Shown: positions 26,550 to 36,970, counted from the stretch's first letter. The stretch is 64,000 nucleotides of DNA from Listeria costaricensis (GCF_900183385.1 NZ_FXUT01000007.1:160718-224717); one strand, 5' to 3'. Program-made: numbers and translations. Notes: generated from the letters alone by a model not told the origin.

Positions 26550-26630
26550 AAGAAAAACAGCCACTAGCTGGAAGCCCTGAGCTGCTCCCTAAAGGGGGGC
26601 GGCTCTGGTCCGCTTAGTGGCTGTTTCTTA
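26550..26630. terminator. long two-stage hairpin between convergent genes
   Basis: An outer 12-bp stem AAACAGCCACTA (26555-26566) / TAGTGGCTGTTT (26615-26626) encloses an inner 12-bp stem with G-T pairs (26579-26590 with 26594-26605, loop AAA). T runs lie on both sides; the minus-strand one (TTTTTCTTTT) is better, so it mainly ends the ycnJ-MOSC operon. Confidence 0.75.
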
Positions 26631-27278
26631 TAAGTATCGGGTTAATTTTTTCTCTACGTGGAGTCGATATCTAACAGAGAGCTCCTCTACTGCCAGTATT
26701 CGTGACAACTCCTGCTTCCGGCCTTTCCCGTGGAGAATCATTTCATGGCAATAGGCAACGGTTACGTCTGGATCCTTGCCCTTTTCAAGTAGCGTCACTT
26801 GATCTCCGCGATGAATCTCTCCTTCTTGTATGGTTCGAGCTAGGTAACCTGTAAAACTGGTTTCCGTTACTTTCTTATAGAGCTCTGGCATGTGATGATA
26901 TTTTGCAATTGTACTACACGGATTGCGTGCTTCGGTAACTTGAAAAACGGCTTGACCTGCCTGAAAAATATCGCCAATCGCCACATCTTTTTCCAGCATA
27001 CCAGAAACGATCAAATTTTCTCCAAAAGCGCTCTTCGGTAGTTTTTTTTGAAAAATTTGCTCAAAAAATGCATAATGCTCGAGCGGATACAAACACACTG
27101 CTCGATCTGGGCCACCATGATATTTCTTATTATAAGGCTGATCATTTAGAAAGCCATCCTGTGTCAGATAAGCTTCTTCCACTGCTCGTTTCTCGATTCC
27201 TGTCATCATAGATTTTCCTTCTCCAAACGCCATTTCTTTTGGCATTCCGATGGCTACATGCTCAATCTGTCGCTTCAT
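26628..27278 (-). CDS. MOSC domain protein, YiiM-like
   Basis: A 216-residue MOSC (molybdenum cofactor sulfurase C-terminal) protein. Visible are KKYHGGPDRAVCLYPLEHY near residue 55, FGENLIVSGM and the conserved cysteine in EARNPCSTIAKYH, followed by a C-terminal three-helix region. YiiM of E. coli detoxifies hydroxylated purine analogues using molybdenum cofactor; a similar role here is inference. It is the last gene of an operon with ycnJ, ycnI and a DUF4870 gene, 16 bp downstream of the latter. Confidence 0.88.
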   Translation of the reverse strand: MKRQIEHVAIGMPKEMAFGEGKSMMTGIEKRAVEEAYLTQDGFLNDQPYNKKYHGGPDRAVCLYPLEHYAFFEQIFQKKLPKSAFGENLIVSGMLEKDVAIGDIFQAGQAVFQVTEARNPCSTIAKYHHMPELYKKVTETSFTGYLARTIQEGEIHRGDQVTLLEKGKDPDVTVAYCHEMILHGKGRKQELSRILAVEELSVRYRLHVEKKLTRYL

Positions 27279-27294
27279 TTTCCCACCTCAGTTG

Positions 27295-27627
27295 TTAAAT
27301 TCGATTCGTTGCTACTTTGACAATGCGGACGATGATCCAGATAAACAAAACCAGATTCAAGATTAGAATTGCGGCAACGCCAAATATGGCAAGTACTGCC
27401 AGCCCCTGATCATCTGCAACTCCCAGTCCATAGATTGCCAGAACACCAATAAAGACAATATTAATAATGGATGGCACCAAGCTAATCAAAAAAGCACTCC
27501 GCCCATGCTGTTTAACATATTCATTCGGTCCAAGCAGCCAAATGAACAGCGGCACTATAATTGGCAAAAAGAAATAACTCGCATAGGCAACAATCGCCCA
27601 CACTTTATCCCCACTCGTTTGCTTCAT
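27295..27627 (-). CDS. DUF4870 family membrane protein
   Basis: A 110-residue protein with three to four hydrophobic segments and the DUF4870-type start (KVWAIVAYASYFFLPIIVPL followed by NEYVKQHGRSAFL). Function unknown. Its ATG overlaps the ycnI stop by 4 nt, so it is translated together with the copper-type genes. Confidence 0.85.
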   Translation of the reverse strand: MKQTSGDKVWAIVAYASYFFLPIIVPLFIWLLGPNEYVKQHGRSAFLISLVPSIINIVFIGVLAIYGLGVADDQGLAVLAIFGVAAILILNLVLFIWIIVRIVKVATNRI

Positions 27628-28241
27628 TTTTTATTTCCTCCCTTTTTCAATCTCCAGACAAGCACGCAGGTTATAAGTGATAAAATCAAACTCAGCACAG
27701 CAAGAGCCATGGAAAGAATCATCCACTCACTACTTGTGTCTTCTTGTCTGACATTCGTTGTGCTGCCGTGCTCTGAAACCACTTGGCTTGTGGCATTTTT
27801 TTCAATTTCCGTCAAAGCATGCGGCGAGTCACTATCCGCAGCGCCGTTCCATTCCACTAGCTCCCCATCCGCATAGTACTGATAAGCGTCCCAAGCCATT
27901 TCTCCTGCTTGATCAGGATTTTTTACAATAAATGAAAACTGCTGAAATTCGCCAGCCCCTAAGCCGGCTTCTGTTGCTTCCCATCTTAGCACATTCTTTG
28001 CTGAATCAAAAGTCGCCTGAAAGCCAAGAACCGGTTCAACGGATTCATACGTTGCGCCTTCTGGTATTTTCAAAACAATTTTCGTCGTATTGCTGTCTTT
28101 TTCAACTGGCACCTTCATCGTATAAGTTTCATAGGAACCAGCTGCCGAGCGTTCTGGCTTTACGGTCACGTGTGCAGAGACAGCTTCTGGAATAGCGCAC
28201 ACCATCAGTATGGCGCTTAAAAAAATCGTAATTGCTTTCAT
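27624..28241 (-). CDS. ycnI: YcnI family copper-binding protein (DUF1775)
   Basis: An exported, membrane-anchored protein of about 205 residues. A signal peptide ends at AVSAHVTVKP, leaving histidine at the new N-terminus, which in B. subtilis YcnI helps bind Cu(II). The DUF1775 domain follows (YTMKVPVEKDSNTTKIVLKI, GEMAWDAYQYYADGE with the conserved tryptophan). A C-terminal membrane helix (about 176-198) ends in a basic tail. GGGGG lies 5 nt before ATG 28241. It is encoded between ycnJ and a DUF4870 gene. Confidence 0.9.
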   Translation of the reverse strand: MKAITIFLSAILMVCAIPEAVSAHVTVKPERSAAGSYETYTMKVPVEKDSNTTKIVLKIPEGATYESVEPVLGFQATFDSAKNVLRWEATEAGLGAGEFQQFSFIVKNPDQAGEMAWDAYQYYADGELVEWNGAADSDSPHALTEIEKNATSQVVSEHGSTTNVRQEDTSSEWMILSMALAVLSLILSLITCVLVWRLKKGGNKK

Positions 28242-28252
28242 CATTTCCCCCT

Positions 28253-29872
28253 TTATTCCACTTTGACATCAAAAGTTTGCTCGATCGTTGTGTAATCTTT
28301 CGTAAGACCTTTCACCGTAAGCCGCCAAGTTCCTTTTTGATTGAAATAGAGACCGCTTGCTGTATAAGCCCCCTCGGAAGACTTTTCCATCACCACATCC
28401 GCTTTGTCATCCTGCCGCTCAAAATGAATCGTTACTTTTTCAAAATTGCTCAGCGGCTGTTGTTCTGCGTCTGTAAATGTCACCATAAACTGATTCTCCC
28501 CTACGATTCTGGGTGTCACTTTCAGCTGAACAAAGCCTTCATTTTGTTCAGTGGCAAGTGTTTCTTGAAAGGGCTCCGGAGCTTTTGGCGGTGGAAGCGG
28601 CTGATTCGTCAAGAAAGCGGCTGTCAGTAATATGAGCAGGCCAATGATATTTTCAAGTACAATCGTCTTAATCGGCAACGGTTTTTGCTTCTGCTGGATA
28701 TATAGATAATGAAATAATCCTAAAAGCCCCATGCAAATAATAAGTCCCAATTTGAGCAGCAAAACATATCCATAGCTCGTCGTGAACAAGTTTTTCATCT
28801 CGCCCAGATTCAACACACCAAGTAGCAAGCCCGTCATCAACAGCAGCGCAACAGCCCCCATTGCCACATAGCTGAACCTGCTCCAGTAAACTTTTCCTGC
28901 CTTACGTGTAAAATAAAGCAGTGCTAAAATGCCCCCAATCCAAACACTTGCCGCTACAATATGCAGAAAGTCTGCGGTTATCGCGATCACTGGGTCACTA
29001 GCCGCCTTGGCATGTCCACTCATCGCCTTTAGCAGCATCACAAAAAACAAACAAGCCATCATGAGAAAAAGCGCGCCATTTAGTCGAGGCTTTCCGTATT
29101 TGAGCCAGAACCAGCCCACCAGCCAAAAGCCACTTATTCCCAGCAAACTCATCAGCCATAAATGCCCCGTTGTTGTCTCTATTATCACCGAACCCATTTT
29201 ATTTGGAAGCAAAGCTGATTTTAGCGGCAGATCGAGAATAATCGCTGTATGGACCCATATTGAAAGTATTTCGCCAAGCAAAAGCAGACTCATGGCAACA
29301 AACAGCCAACGCGTCGAACGCTCCGCAAATTGGTCGAGTGGCGTTTTGATTCTTTGCCTCATCACAAGTAGTAAAAGCCAGCCAGCAGCCATAACGAACC
29401 CACTATACAGCATAAATTTGCCGATTGAACTAGCCAGATTCACACTAATTGGCTGCTTTACAATGCTGCTTTCAGGAAGCGACTGCTTGGCATCACCGAC
29501 TTTAAAAGCATTCGTTCCTGAAACTGGATGCCCATCCGCCGAAACAATCCGCCATGAAACCGAGTAGACATCTGCTGCATCCGCAAAATTACTTTTCAAT
29601 TTTACAGAGATTGTCCGAGGATCTCTCCCCATTTTCGTCTGCCCATCATCGACCCGCTCCCCGACAGAATTTTTCACCATAATGGTTGGAAAATCTGGTT
29701 CAACGGCTTCGCTAAATGTCAGCTGAACGGTGTCGGGAAATTCTGCCAACCCACTGCCGTCTTCCGGTGTCATGCTGAGGAGTGTGGCATGGGCGGACAC
29801 CTGTTGCAGCGGTACAAGCAAAAACATCCCGAGTAAAAGCAAAAGACAGCCGATTTTTCTTTTTAATCGCAC
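28253..29872 (-). CDS. ycnJ: CopC-CopD copper transport protein, YcnJ-like
   Basis: A 539-residue fusion. After a signal peptide (cleavage near VSAHA) comes a CopC domain (HATLLSMTPEDGSGL, VSWRIVSADGHPVSG). About eight membrane helices of the CopD type follow (for example FLHIVAASVWIGGILALLYF, with a conserved His), then a C-terminal extracellular domain (about 440-539). YcnJ imports copper under limitation in B. subtilis; the same role is inferred. The start is GTG 29872 with AAAGGGG. It is first in the ycnJ-ycnI-DUF4870-MOSC operon. No ycnK repressor gene is adjacent. Confidence 0.9.
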   Translation of the reverse strand: MRLKRKIGCLLLLLGMFLLVPLQQVSAHATLLSMTPEDGSGLAEFPDTVQLTFSEAVEPDFPTIMVKNSVGERVDDGQTKMGRDPRTISVKLKSNFADAADVYSVSWRIVSADGHPVSGTNAFKVGDAKQSLPESSIVKQPISVNLASSIGKFMLYSGFVMAAGWLLLLVMRQRIKTPLDQFAERSTRWLFVAMSLLLLGEILSIWVHTAIILDLPLKSALLPNKMGSVIIETTTGHLWLMSLLGISGFWLVGWFWLKYGKPRLNGALFLMMACLFFVMLLKAMSGHAKAASDPVIAITADFLHIVAASVWIGGILALLYFTRKAGKVYWSRFSYVAMGAVALLLMTGLLLGVLNLGEMKNLFTTSYGYVLLLKLGLIICMGLLGLFHYLYIQQKQKPLPIKTIVLENIIGLLILLTAAFLTNQPLPPPKAPEPFQETLATEQNEGFVQLKVTPRIVGENQFMVTFTDAEQQPLSNFEKVTIHFERQDDKADVVMEKSSEGAYTASGLYFNQKGTWRLTVKGLTKDYTTIEQTFDVKVE

Positions 29873-30009
29873 AAATTTTTACCCCTTTTTGTAAGATTCT
29901 TCTTAAAGATACAGGATTTTTGTATAGGTGGAAAGCAATCCGCTTGAGACTTGTACTAATCGCTCTTTTTAGCTAAGAATATTAGTGATATTACTTGCAT
30001 TTTCAGGAG

Positions 30010-30299
30010 AAAAATTAAGCCAGTTCAGCATATAATAACTGAACTGGCTTTAGGTATCCTTCCAGTTAATAAAGCGTTTTCACACTTAATTTGACCTAAA
30101 AAAGAAGCCTCTGAAAGATAGCAGAGACTTTTCTATTTTAAAATACATCAAAAAAAGAGCCACCTATGCAAATATTGCAGAGGTGGCTCTTTAGACAAAA
30201 ACAATTCCTCAGAGCGATTATTTTCTACGCCATTTTGAAACCAATTAAAAAAAGCGGTCTCTGAAAAAATACAAGAAATTTTCAGAGACCGCTTCATTT
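30010..30299 (-). terminator. array of four Rho-independent terminators downstream of groEL
   Basis: Four hairpins in series, each with a T run on the minus strand: 30249-30294 (16-bp perfect stem), 30150-30192 (12-bp stem plus inner TGCAA/TTGCA), 30096-30129 (9-bp with one wobble pair) and 30017-30050 (12-bp perfect). Any transcript leaving groEL meets all four before ycnJ. A further short stem GGATAAAA/TTTTATCC lies at 30310-30332. The 502-bp gap 29873-30374 holds no gene; a ycnJ promoter must lie at its left end. Confidence 0.85.
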
Positions 30300-30374
30300 A
30301 AAATTATGTGGATAAAAGTTCTTTTTTATCCATAAACGATAAACGGCTATTTAAAGCCATTCAGCAGGGCAACT

Positions 30375-32021
<1,647 letters not shown>

Positions 32022-32048
32022 TTATTGATGATTATTTTGGTTAAAATG

Positions 32049-32333
32049 TTACGCAATAACGGCTAGAATGTCGCTCTCACGCAAAATCAGATAGTCTTTG
32101 CCTTCAAAGGTTACTTCAGTTCCCGAATATTTGGAGAAAATGATATGGTCGCCTACCGCTACCTCAAGTGCTTCTTTCGCGCCACTGTCAAGTACGCGGC
32201 CAGAACCTACAGCTACAATTTTACCTTCTTGCGGCTTTTCTTTGGCAGAATCCGGCAATACAATACCGCTTGCTGTTTTTTCCTCTGCCTCTACTACTTC
32301 AATCACAACTCGATCTCCTAATGGTTTTAACAA
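32049..32333 (-). CDS. groES: co-chaperonin GroES
   Basis: A 94-residue co-chaperonin capping GroEL. It starts [20 protein letters not shown], with the mobile loop [18 protein letters not shown], ending in [17 protein letters not shown] precedes the ATG. First gene of the groESL operon. Confidence 0.98.
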   Translation of the reverse strand: MLKPLGDRVVIEVVEAEEKTASGIVLPDSAKEKPQEGKIVAVGSGRVLDSGAKEALEVAVGDHIIFSKYSGTEVTFEGKDYLILRESDILAVIA

Positions 32334-32370
32334 TGTAAATAACCTCCTCTAAATAGTTGTTAAGTTATTT

Positions 32371-32397
32371 TTAGCACTCGAACGCTTGGAGTGCTAA
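32371..32397. promoter_or_regulatory. CIRCE element (HrcA operator)
   Basis: TTAGCACTC, 9 nt, GAGTGCTAA: a perfect match to the CIRCE inverted repeat, between the groES promoter and its ribosome binding site. HrcA repression of groESL is expected. Confidence 0.97.
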
Positions 32398-32407
32398 CAC
32401 AATTCTT

Positions 32408-32436
32408 ATGATAGTCAAAATTGGTTAAAATTGCAA
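32408..32436 (-). promoter_or_regulatory. groES promoter
   Basis: On the minus strand TTGCAA (32431-32436), a 17-bp spacer and TATCAT (32408-32413), just upstream of CIRCE. Confidence 0.65.
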
Positions 32437-32633
32437 GCAGAAACGTTCGAGAAAAACGGATTTTTTTTGCTTGCTAAAAAGCAATTTTTCCTGAAAATTC
32501 AAGTCAAATTTGCCTATTGATAGCTTTTTTTAGTACAATAAGAAAGTATTTACAGATGGGGTTTAAAAATCTGTGGTAAAGAATGGCATGCTGAAATGGC
32601 CACCACTTTTTCAGTGTGCAGCTTGAGGGTTTA

Positions 32634-33350
32634 ATGGATTCTCAGGTAGAGAAAGGAAGCGATTTTTTGGCAAAACGTTATACAACTATTGTCATTGTCT
32701 ACTTTATGATGCTTTTTTCAGGAAGCATCGGCATTCCGCTTGTTCAAGCAGTACTTCAATCGGTTGGCGGAATGACAAAAACAGAAAGCTCAAGTCTGGC
32801 AGTCGTGTTATGGAATATTATTGCCAATCTGATTACGCTTCTAATTATTTGGTTGATTCTACGCAAGCAGCCTGAAATGAATAAAATTGCACTGGGTGAA
32901 AAAACAAGCCCGGGTAAGAGCGTCTTATTCAGTCTTGGCGGGATGCTGGCGCTTTTTGTTGCCCAGTATGTCTGCTTCTTCATTATCGCCTTACTAATTG
33001 GTGTCCCGGGAGGTTCAGAGAATACGGCAGAACTTGTCGCATTAACGAAGCAGGCGCCAATTTTCCTTGTGTTTATTAGTATTTTAGGACCTATTTTGGA
33101 AGAGTTGATTTTTCGAAAAGTTATTTATGGCGGACTTTCAAATATCATTAACATCCATGTAGCAGCCGTTATCAGTTCTTTCGTTTTTGCCATTTTACAT
33201 GGGGATATTTATTATCTGCTGACTTACTTTGTACTTGGACTGATTCTTTGTTTCCTTTATACAAAAACAAAACGGATCACTGTTTCAATGGGTGCGCACG
33301 TTTTGATGAACACGATCGTCATGCTGATCAATATTGGATTTTGGAGGTAA
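32634..33350 (+). CDS. ydiL: CPBP family intramembrane glutamic endopeptidase, YdiL-like
   Basis: A membrane protease of the CAAX/CPBP (Abi) family, about 238 residues. Seven or so membrane helices carry the three catalytic motifs: EELIFRKVIYGG (Glu-Glu and Arg), FAILHGDIYY (His) and GAHVLMN (His/Asn). GTG 32616 is in frame, but ATG 32634 with GAGGG before it is the better start. It is next to groESL and followed by ydiK, as in B. subtilis. Substrate unknown. Confidence 0.88.
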   Translation: MDSQVEKGSDFLAKRYTTIVIVYFMMLFSGSIGIPLVQAVLQSVGGMTKTESSSLAVVLWNIIANLITLLIIWLILRKQPEMNKIALGEKTSPGKSVLFSLGGMLALFVAQYVCFFIIALLIGVPGGSENTAELVALTKQAPIFLVFISILGPILEELIFRKVIYGGLSNIINIHVAAVISSFVFAILHGDIYYLLTYFVLGLILCFLYTKTKRITVSMGAHVLMNTIVMLINIGFWR

Positions 33351-33353
33351 CAA

Positions 33354-33557
33354 ATGAAAAAAAAGAACAGTGCGCTTTTACAGGGACTGCTTTATATCAT
33401 CCTGGGCATTGTCTTCGTGTATTTTGCAGTCATTCAAGTTGATGAAAATGGCTGGGGCGTGTTTGCTTATGTCATTATCGCCATGGCAACCATTGATTTT
33501 GTCACGGGTTTTCGCTTTATTTTTGTAGGACTTCGAGAGAAAATGAACAAAAAATAA
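33354..33557 (+). CDS. ydiK: YdiK family protein (DUF4305)
   Basis: A 67-residue protein with two membrane helices (about 8-26 and 34-58). The pattern matches YdiK/DUF4305, found beside ydiL in bacilli. Function unknown. It starts 4 nt after the ydiL stop with GGAGG inside the ydiL end, so the two are coupled. A strong bidirectional terminator follows. Confidence 0.85.
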   Translation: MKKKNSALLQGLLYIILGIVFVYFAVIQVDENGWGVFAYVIIAMATIDFVTGFRFIFVGLREKMNKK

Positions 33558-33560
33558 TTA

Positions 33561-33610
33561 AAAAATCGTGTGAAGAAACCTTTTTTGTTGGTCTTCACAC
33601 GATTTTTGTT
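33561..33610. terminator. bidirectional terminator between ydiK and glmS
   Basis: AAAATCGTGTGAAGA (33562-33576) pairs with TCTTCACACGATTTT (33592-33606), with A and T runs outside, serving both convergent genes. Confidence 0.9.
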
Positions 33611-35419
33611 TTACTCCACTGTCACACTTTTCGCTAGATTACGCGGTTTGTCTACGTCACAATCACGGTGCAGCGCGGCATAGTACGCAAGCAGCTGACA
33701 TGGAATCACACTTGCGAGTGGGGTCAAATGTTCATGCACTTGCGGTACGACTAGGCGGTCTCCTGGCTGATCAACGCCTTCCATCGAAATGACGCAAGTT
33801 TCTGCTCCGCGTGCGAGTACTTCATTGACATTCCCGCGGATATTCCAATTAACATTTGGCTGTGTTGCAATCGCAATAACGGGTGTGCCTTCTTCAATAA
33901 GGGCGATGGTACCGTGTTTCAGCTCACCACTTGCAAAACCTTCTGCCTGAATATAGGAAATTTCTTTTAGTTTTAAAGCAGCTTCTAGTGCTACATAATA
34001 GTCAACGCTACGGCCAAGGAAGAAAGCGTTCCGCGTTGTCCCCAAATATTCACCAGCAATATGCTCGATGATTTCTTTGCTGGCAACAAGACTTTCCATG
34101 GCAGTCGCTACAATGCCAAGTTCCTGCACTAAATCAAAATTGATTGCTTCAGAAATGGCTTCTTTTCGACCGGCTGCTACTGCTAGGATACTCAAAACGG
34201 CTACCTGAGCAGTATAGGCTTTCGTGGATGCTACTGCAATTTCCGGGCCGGCATGCAGATACATCGCATGGTCTGCTTCCCGGTCAAGCGTAGAACCCGG
34301 AACATTGGTTAACGTAAGCGTCCGATAGCCCATTTCTTTCACCTTCACGAGTACTTGGCGAGAATCAGCCGTTTCGCCACTTTGCGTAATGAAAATAAAG
34401 AGTGGTTTCTTAGAAAGAAGCGGCATATTGTAGCCGATCTCACTGGAAACGTGCACCTCGACTGGGATGTGTGCTAGTTTTTCAAGTAAGCTTTTTCCGA
34501 CAAGGCCTGCATGGTAGCTGGTGCCGCAAGCCACAATGTAGATGCGGTCGGCTGCAAGGACTTCGTTTAGGATTGCTTCGTCGACTATAATCTCCCCATC
34601 TGGATCTTGGTAAGCTTGGATTAGGCGGCGCATTACAGCTGGCTGCTCATCGATCTCTTTTAGCATATAATGCGGGTACGTGCCTTTTTCGATGTCAGAA
34701 GCGTCGATTGTTGCCGTATAGGCCGACCGCTCGATCACTTCCCCATCCAAATGTTCAATTTCTAAGCTGTCACTTGTCAAGATTACCATTTCTTCATCCA
34801 TGATCTCGATAAATTGGTCGGTTTCTTTCAGCGCAGCCATCGCATCACTGGCGATCACATGGAAACCTTTGCCTTCTCCAATCAAGAGTGGGCTTTTATT
34901 TTTAGCTGCATAAAGCGTATCTGGTTCGTTCCGGTCAATCAGGCAAATCGCATATGAACCATGCAGAAGCTGCAGTACTTGGCGAAGCGCTTCTTTTGTC
35001 GACTGGCCGTTTTCCGCAAATTTTTCAATCAGTTGAACGATCACTTCTGTATCTGTGTCACTTTTGAAGTCAGCATCTGCCAGATAGTCCTGTTTGAGCA
35101 GCGAATAATTTTCGATGACACCATTATGAACAAGTGTAAAACGACCAGATGCACTTTGGTGCGGATGCGCATTCCTGCAGCTTGGTTTACCATGAGTCGC
35201 CCATCTTGTATGCCCAATGCCCAGCTCGCCAAATGCCCCTGCTGGAACGGCCGCTTTCAAATCCTGAATGCGCCCCTTCTCCTTTATAACCACTAGTTGA
35301 TCCTCATGTAAAAGTGCAATTCCTGCCGAGTCATAGCCGCGATATTCTAATTTTTCAAGTCCCGAAAGCAACACGTCTTTCGCATTATTTTTCCCAATAT
35401 ATCCTACAATTCCACACAT
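33611..35419 (-). CDS. glmS: glutamine-fructose-6-phosphate aminotransferase GlmS
   Basis: Makes glucosamine-6-phosphate from fructose-6-phosphate and glutamine, the entry to UDP-GlcNAc. The mature enzyme begins with the nucleophile Cys of MCGIVGYIG (start ATG 35419; the frame is open five codons more). The glutaminase domain has [11 protein letters not shown] and HNGVIENY; two SIS isomerase domains follow ([17 protein letters not shown]), and the C-terminus is NLAKSVTVE. About 602 residues. GGAGG lies 8 nt before the ATG. The long leader carries the glmS ribozyme. Confidence 0.98.
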   Translation of the reverse strand: MCGIVGYIGKNNAKDVLLSGLEKLEYRGYDSAGIALLHEDQLVVIKEKGRIQDLKAAVPAGAFGELGIGHTRWATHGKPSCRNAHPHQSASGRFTLVHNGVIENYSLLKQDYLADADFKSDTDTEVIVQLIEKFAENGQSTKEALRQVLQLLHGSYAICLIDRNEPDTLYAAKNKSPLLIGEGKGFHVIASDAMAALKETDQFIEIMDEEMVILTSDSLEIEHLDGEVIERSAYTATIDASDIEKGTYPHYMLKEIDEQPAVMRRLIQAYQDPDGEIIVDEAILNEVLAADRIYIVACGTSYHAGLVGKSLLEKLAHIPVEVHVSSEIGYNMPLLSKKPLFIFITQSGETADSRQVLVKVKEMGYRTLTLTNVPGSTLDREADHAMYLHAGPEIAVASTKAYTAQVAVLSILAVAAGRKEAISEAINFDLVQELGIVATAMESLVASKEIIEHIAGEYLGTTRNAFFLGRSVDYYVALEAALKLKEISYIQAEGFASGELKHGTIALIEEGTPVIAIATQPNVNWNIRGNVNEVLARGAETCVISMEGVDQPGDRLVVPQVHEHLTPLASVIPCQLLAYYAALHRDCDVDKPRNLAKSVTVE

Positions 35420-35489
35420 AAAAATAGCCTCCAATAGTAGCGGAGGGCAGACTTATCCCGTCTAAATTCCCCTCCAAAATTTTCGTTTC

Positions 35490-35692
35490 CTTGGAGGTGC
35501 TTACACCATGATCCTTACCGTTCTGTTCATCCGGTCACCCGAATGGTTTGTCGCTAAGGCGTAACGACTGCATGGACAGCCGGGAGACTCCCGCCGAAAT
35601 TTCGATTAATCTCCTCCTCGTCAACTAGTTTGACGCCTGGCCGGATTTCACGACCGCTTGTCACCCATACAAACTAGTTCTGGCGCTTTTAT
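35490..35692 (-). ncRNA. glmS ribozyme (GlcN6P-activated self-cleaving riboswitch)
   Basis: On the minus strand the leader has AAGCGCCAGAACT, with the cleavage site just 5' of GCGCC (between 35687 and 35686). Then come GTTGACGAGGAGGAGATTAAT, the core TCGAAATTTCGGCGG, GAGTCTCCCGGCTG, and the 3' stems with GGTGACCGGATGAACAG and GGTAAGGATCATGG. This is the recognisable glmS ribozyme order. Glucosamine-6-phosphate acts as cofactor for cleavage, after which the mRNA is degraded by RNase J in bacilli. The 3' limit is approximate. Confidence 0.93.
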
Positions 35693-35737
35693 GAAATTGT
35701 CCCGATCCTCCTTTTATTTTTTCAAGGAAACAAATTC

Positions 35738-35766
35738 ATTCTACAATAATCTGTCTAGTTGGTCAA
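35738..35766 (-). promoter_or_regulatory. glmS promoter
   Basis: TTGACC (35761-35766 complement), 17-bp spacer, TAGAAT (35738-35743 complement). It puts the transcript start near 35731, about 310 nt before the glmS start codon and upstream of the ribozyme cleavage site. Confidence 0.8.
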
Positions 35767-35806
35767 GCACTATCTTTCTTCACTTTTATCAAAATTGGTC
35801 TATACA

Positions 35807-35835
35807 TTGACAAAAAATGATTTTTTCGGAATAAT
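35807..35835 (+). promoter_or_regulatory. promoter of the small LPXTG gene
   Basis: TTGACA (35807-35812), 17-bp spacer, AATAAT (35830-35835): a perfect -35 and a 5/6 -10, 35 bp before the ATG at 35870. Confidence 0.75.
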
Positions 35836-35869
35836 AGAACCTATAAGTATAGAAGAAAGGAAGAATCTT

Positions 35870-36073
35870 ATGCACCGTCGAAAATTATGGGCAGTTATTT
35901 TCGTATTTACCTCCTTTGCCATCTTGATCCAACAAACTAGAATGGATGTGATGGCTGCAGATACAAATGGACAGTTGCCGACGACCGGCGATACCTTTTC
36001 TATTTGGCCGATCATCATTGGTATTCTTTTGATTCTCGCTGCAGTCTATCTTTTGTTCCGTAAGAAAAAATAA
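35870..36073 (+). CDS. minimal LPXTG cell-wall-anchored peptide
   Basis: Only 67 residues: a signal peptide (MHRRKLWAVIFVFTSF..., likely cut after DVMA), then ADTNGQ, then a complete sortase A signal: LPTTG, a hydrophobic helix (IWPIIIGILLILAAVYLLF) and RKKK. After signal peptidase and sortase the wall-linked product would be only about ten residues. The frame is open further upstream (to 35759), but that part covers the promoter. ATG 35870 has AAAGGAAG and its own promoter. It is divergent from glmS and ends in a terminator. It could be a remnant of a longer wall protein, but its own signals are intact. Confidence 0.75.
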   Translation: MHRRKLWAVIFVFTSFAILIQQTRMDVMAADTNGQLPTTGDTFSIWPIIIGILLILAAVYLLFRKKK

Positions 36074-36120
36074 AGACGCTGGAAAAACAATAATCTGTTT
36101 TTCCAAGCGTCTTTTATTTT
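36072..36120. terminator. bidirectional terminator after the small LPXTG gene
   Basis: AAGACGCT-GGAAAAAC pairs with GTTTTTCC-A-AGCGTCTT (one bulge), T run TTTTATTTTT on the plus strand; it overlaps the 3' end of the convergent gene at 36114. Confidence 0.8.
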
Positions 36121-36947
36121 TCCTTTGTTGAGTGGCTGATCAGCTGGAACAGTCCGGAAATAAAGGCTGAAACGCCAATGATCAACTGCAAGCCGAACAA
36201 TTGAAATTCTTTTACACTAACGGATTGAGCGATCTCCTTGGTAAAACGGACGATTTGCTCCGACCAGTAATAGTTATTTAAATAGAGGAAGCTAAAAGCC
36301 AGCGTGATGCCAGCCAACAGGTAAAACGTCCGCTTGAAGGAAAAGACGACAGCAGCTAGTAAGAACACGGCGGCTGAAAAAGCAATCACCGCATCGAATT
36401 CATTCGTAATAAAGTAAATGTCATCTCCTGATTGTTTAAAATGAAGGATGATCAGAACACCGACCGCAATGGCACAACCCGCACCAATCAGTGCGAATAA
36501 GCCACTGGCAAGGCGCCATTTTGTTTTCCATTTTTCATCTTCTGCAGCAGCTTTGGAAGGGAATTTTTTGCCAAATAGAAGTAATACGAATAGAATGAGT
36601 GCAAGTAAAAATATACTGGCACCGCTGAAATCAAATGGATACCCTTCAGGAATTTGCCCCTCGACTAGTGGCCGAATCTGATAGTAGCCGACGGAAAATC
36701 CTTGATAACCTAGGAAGAGCAGCAGGGCAAGCAGGCTAAACACTCGCCATTTCGCCTGACGCAAAAGTAGAACTCCCATAACGATTAGAAGAATGGCTAA
36801 TCCGCCGATCACCCAATAATTCCATACAAAACTGTATTCCGCATCACTGTAAAAGTAACCGTAAACGGCGCTTAAAAAACTATATAATTGAATGATACCT
36901 GTTGTAACCATCAATGCGGCTACAATTTTCCGAAATTTTTCAGGCAT
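36114..36947 (-). CDS. polytopic membrane protein of unknown function
   Basis: About 277 residues starting MPEKFRKIVAALMV (ATG 36947, AAAGGGG upstream). Eight hydrophobic segments alternate with short loops; one charged cytoplasmic loop (KKFPSKAAAEDEKWKTKW) sits near the middle. I do not recognise a family. It lies 23 bp downstream of a membrane-anchored thioredoxin-like gene and is probably co-transcribed with it. Confidence 0.6.
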   Translation of the reverse strand: MPEKFRKIVAALMVTTGIIQLYSFLSAVYGYFYSDAEYSFVWNYWVIGGLAILLIVMGVLLLRQAKWRVFSLLALLLFLGYQGFSVGYYQIRPLVEGQIPEGYPFDFSGASIFLLALILFVLLLFGKKFPSKAAAEDEKWKTKWRLASGLFALIGAGCAIAVGVLIILHFKQSGDDIYFITNEFDAVIAFSAAVFLLAAVVFSFKRTFYLLAGITLAFSFLYLNNYYWSEQIVRFTKEIAQSVSVKEFQLFGLQLIIGVSAFISGLFQLISHSTKEK

Positions 36948-36970
36948 ATTTTTGCCCCTTTCTGTTTTTA

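Noticed and set aside
28929..29567. Open frame opposite ycnJ
   Set aside because: Shadow of the CopD membrane region; no motif.
29909..29925. ATACA-N7-TGTAT before ycnJ as a CopY/CsoR site
   Set aside because: It does not match the CopY core TACAnnTGTA or a CsoR site; arms are short and AT-rich.
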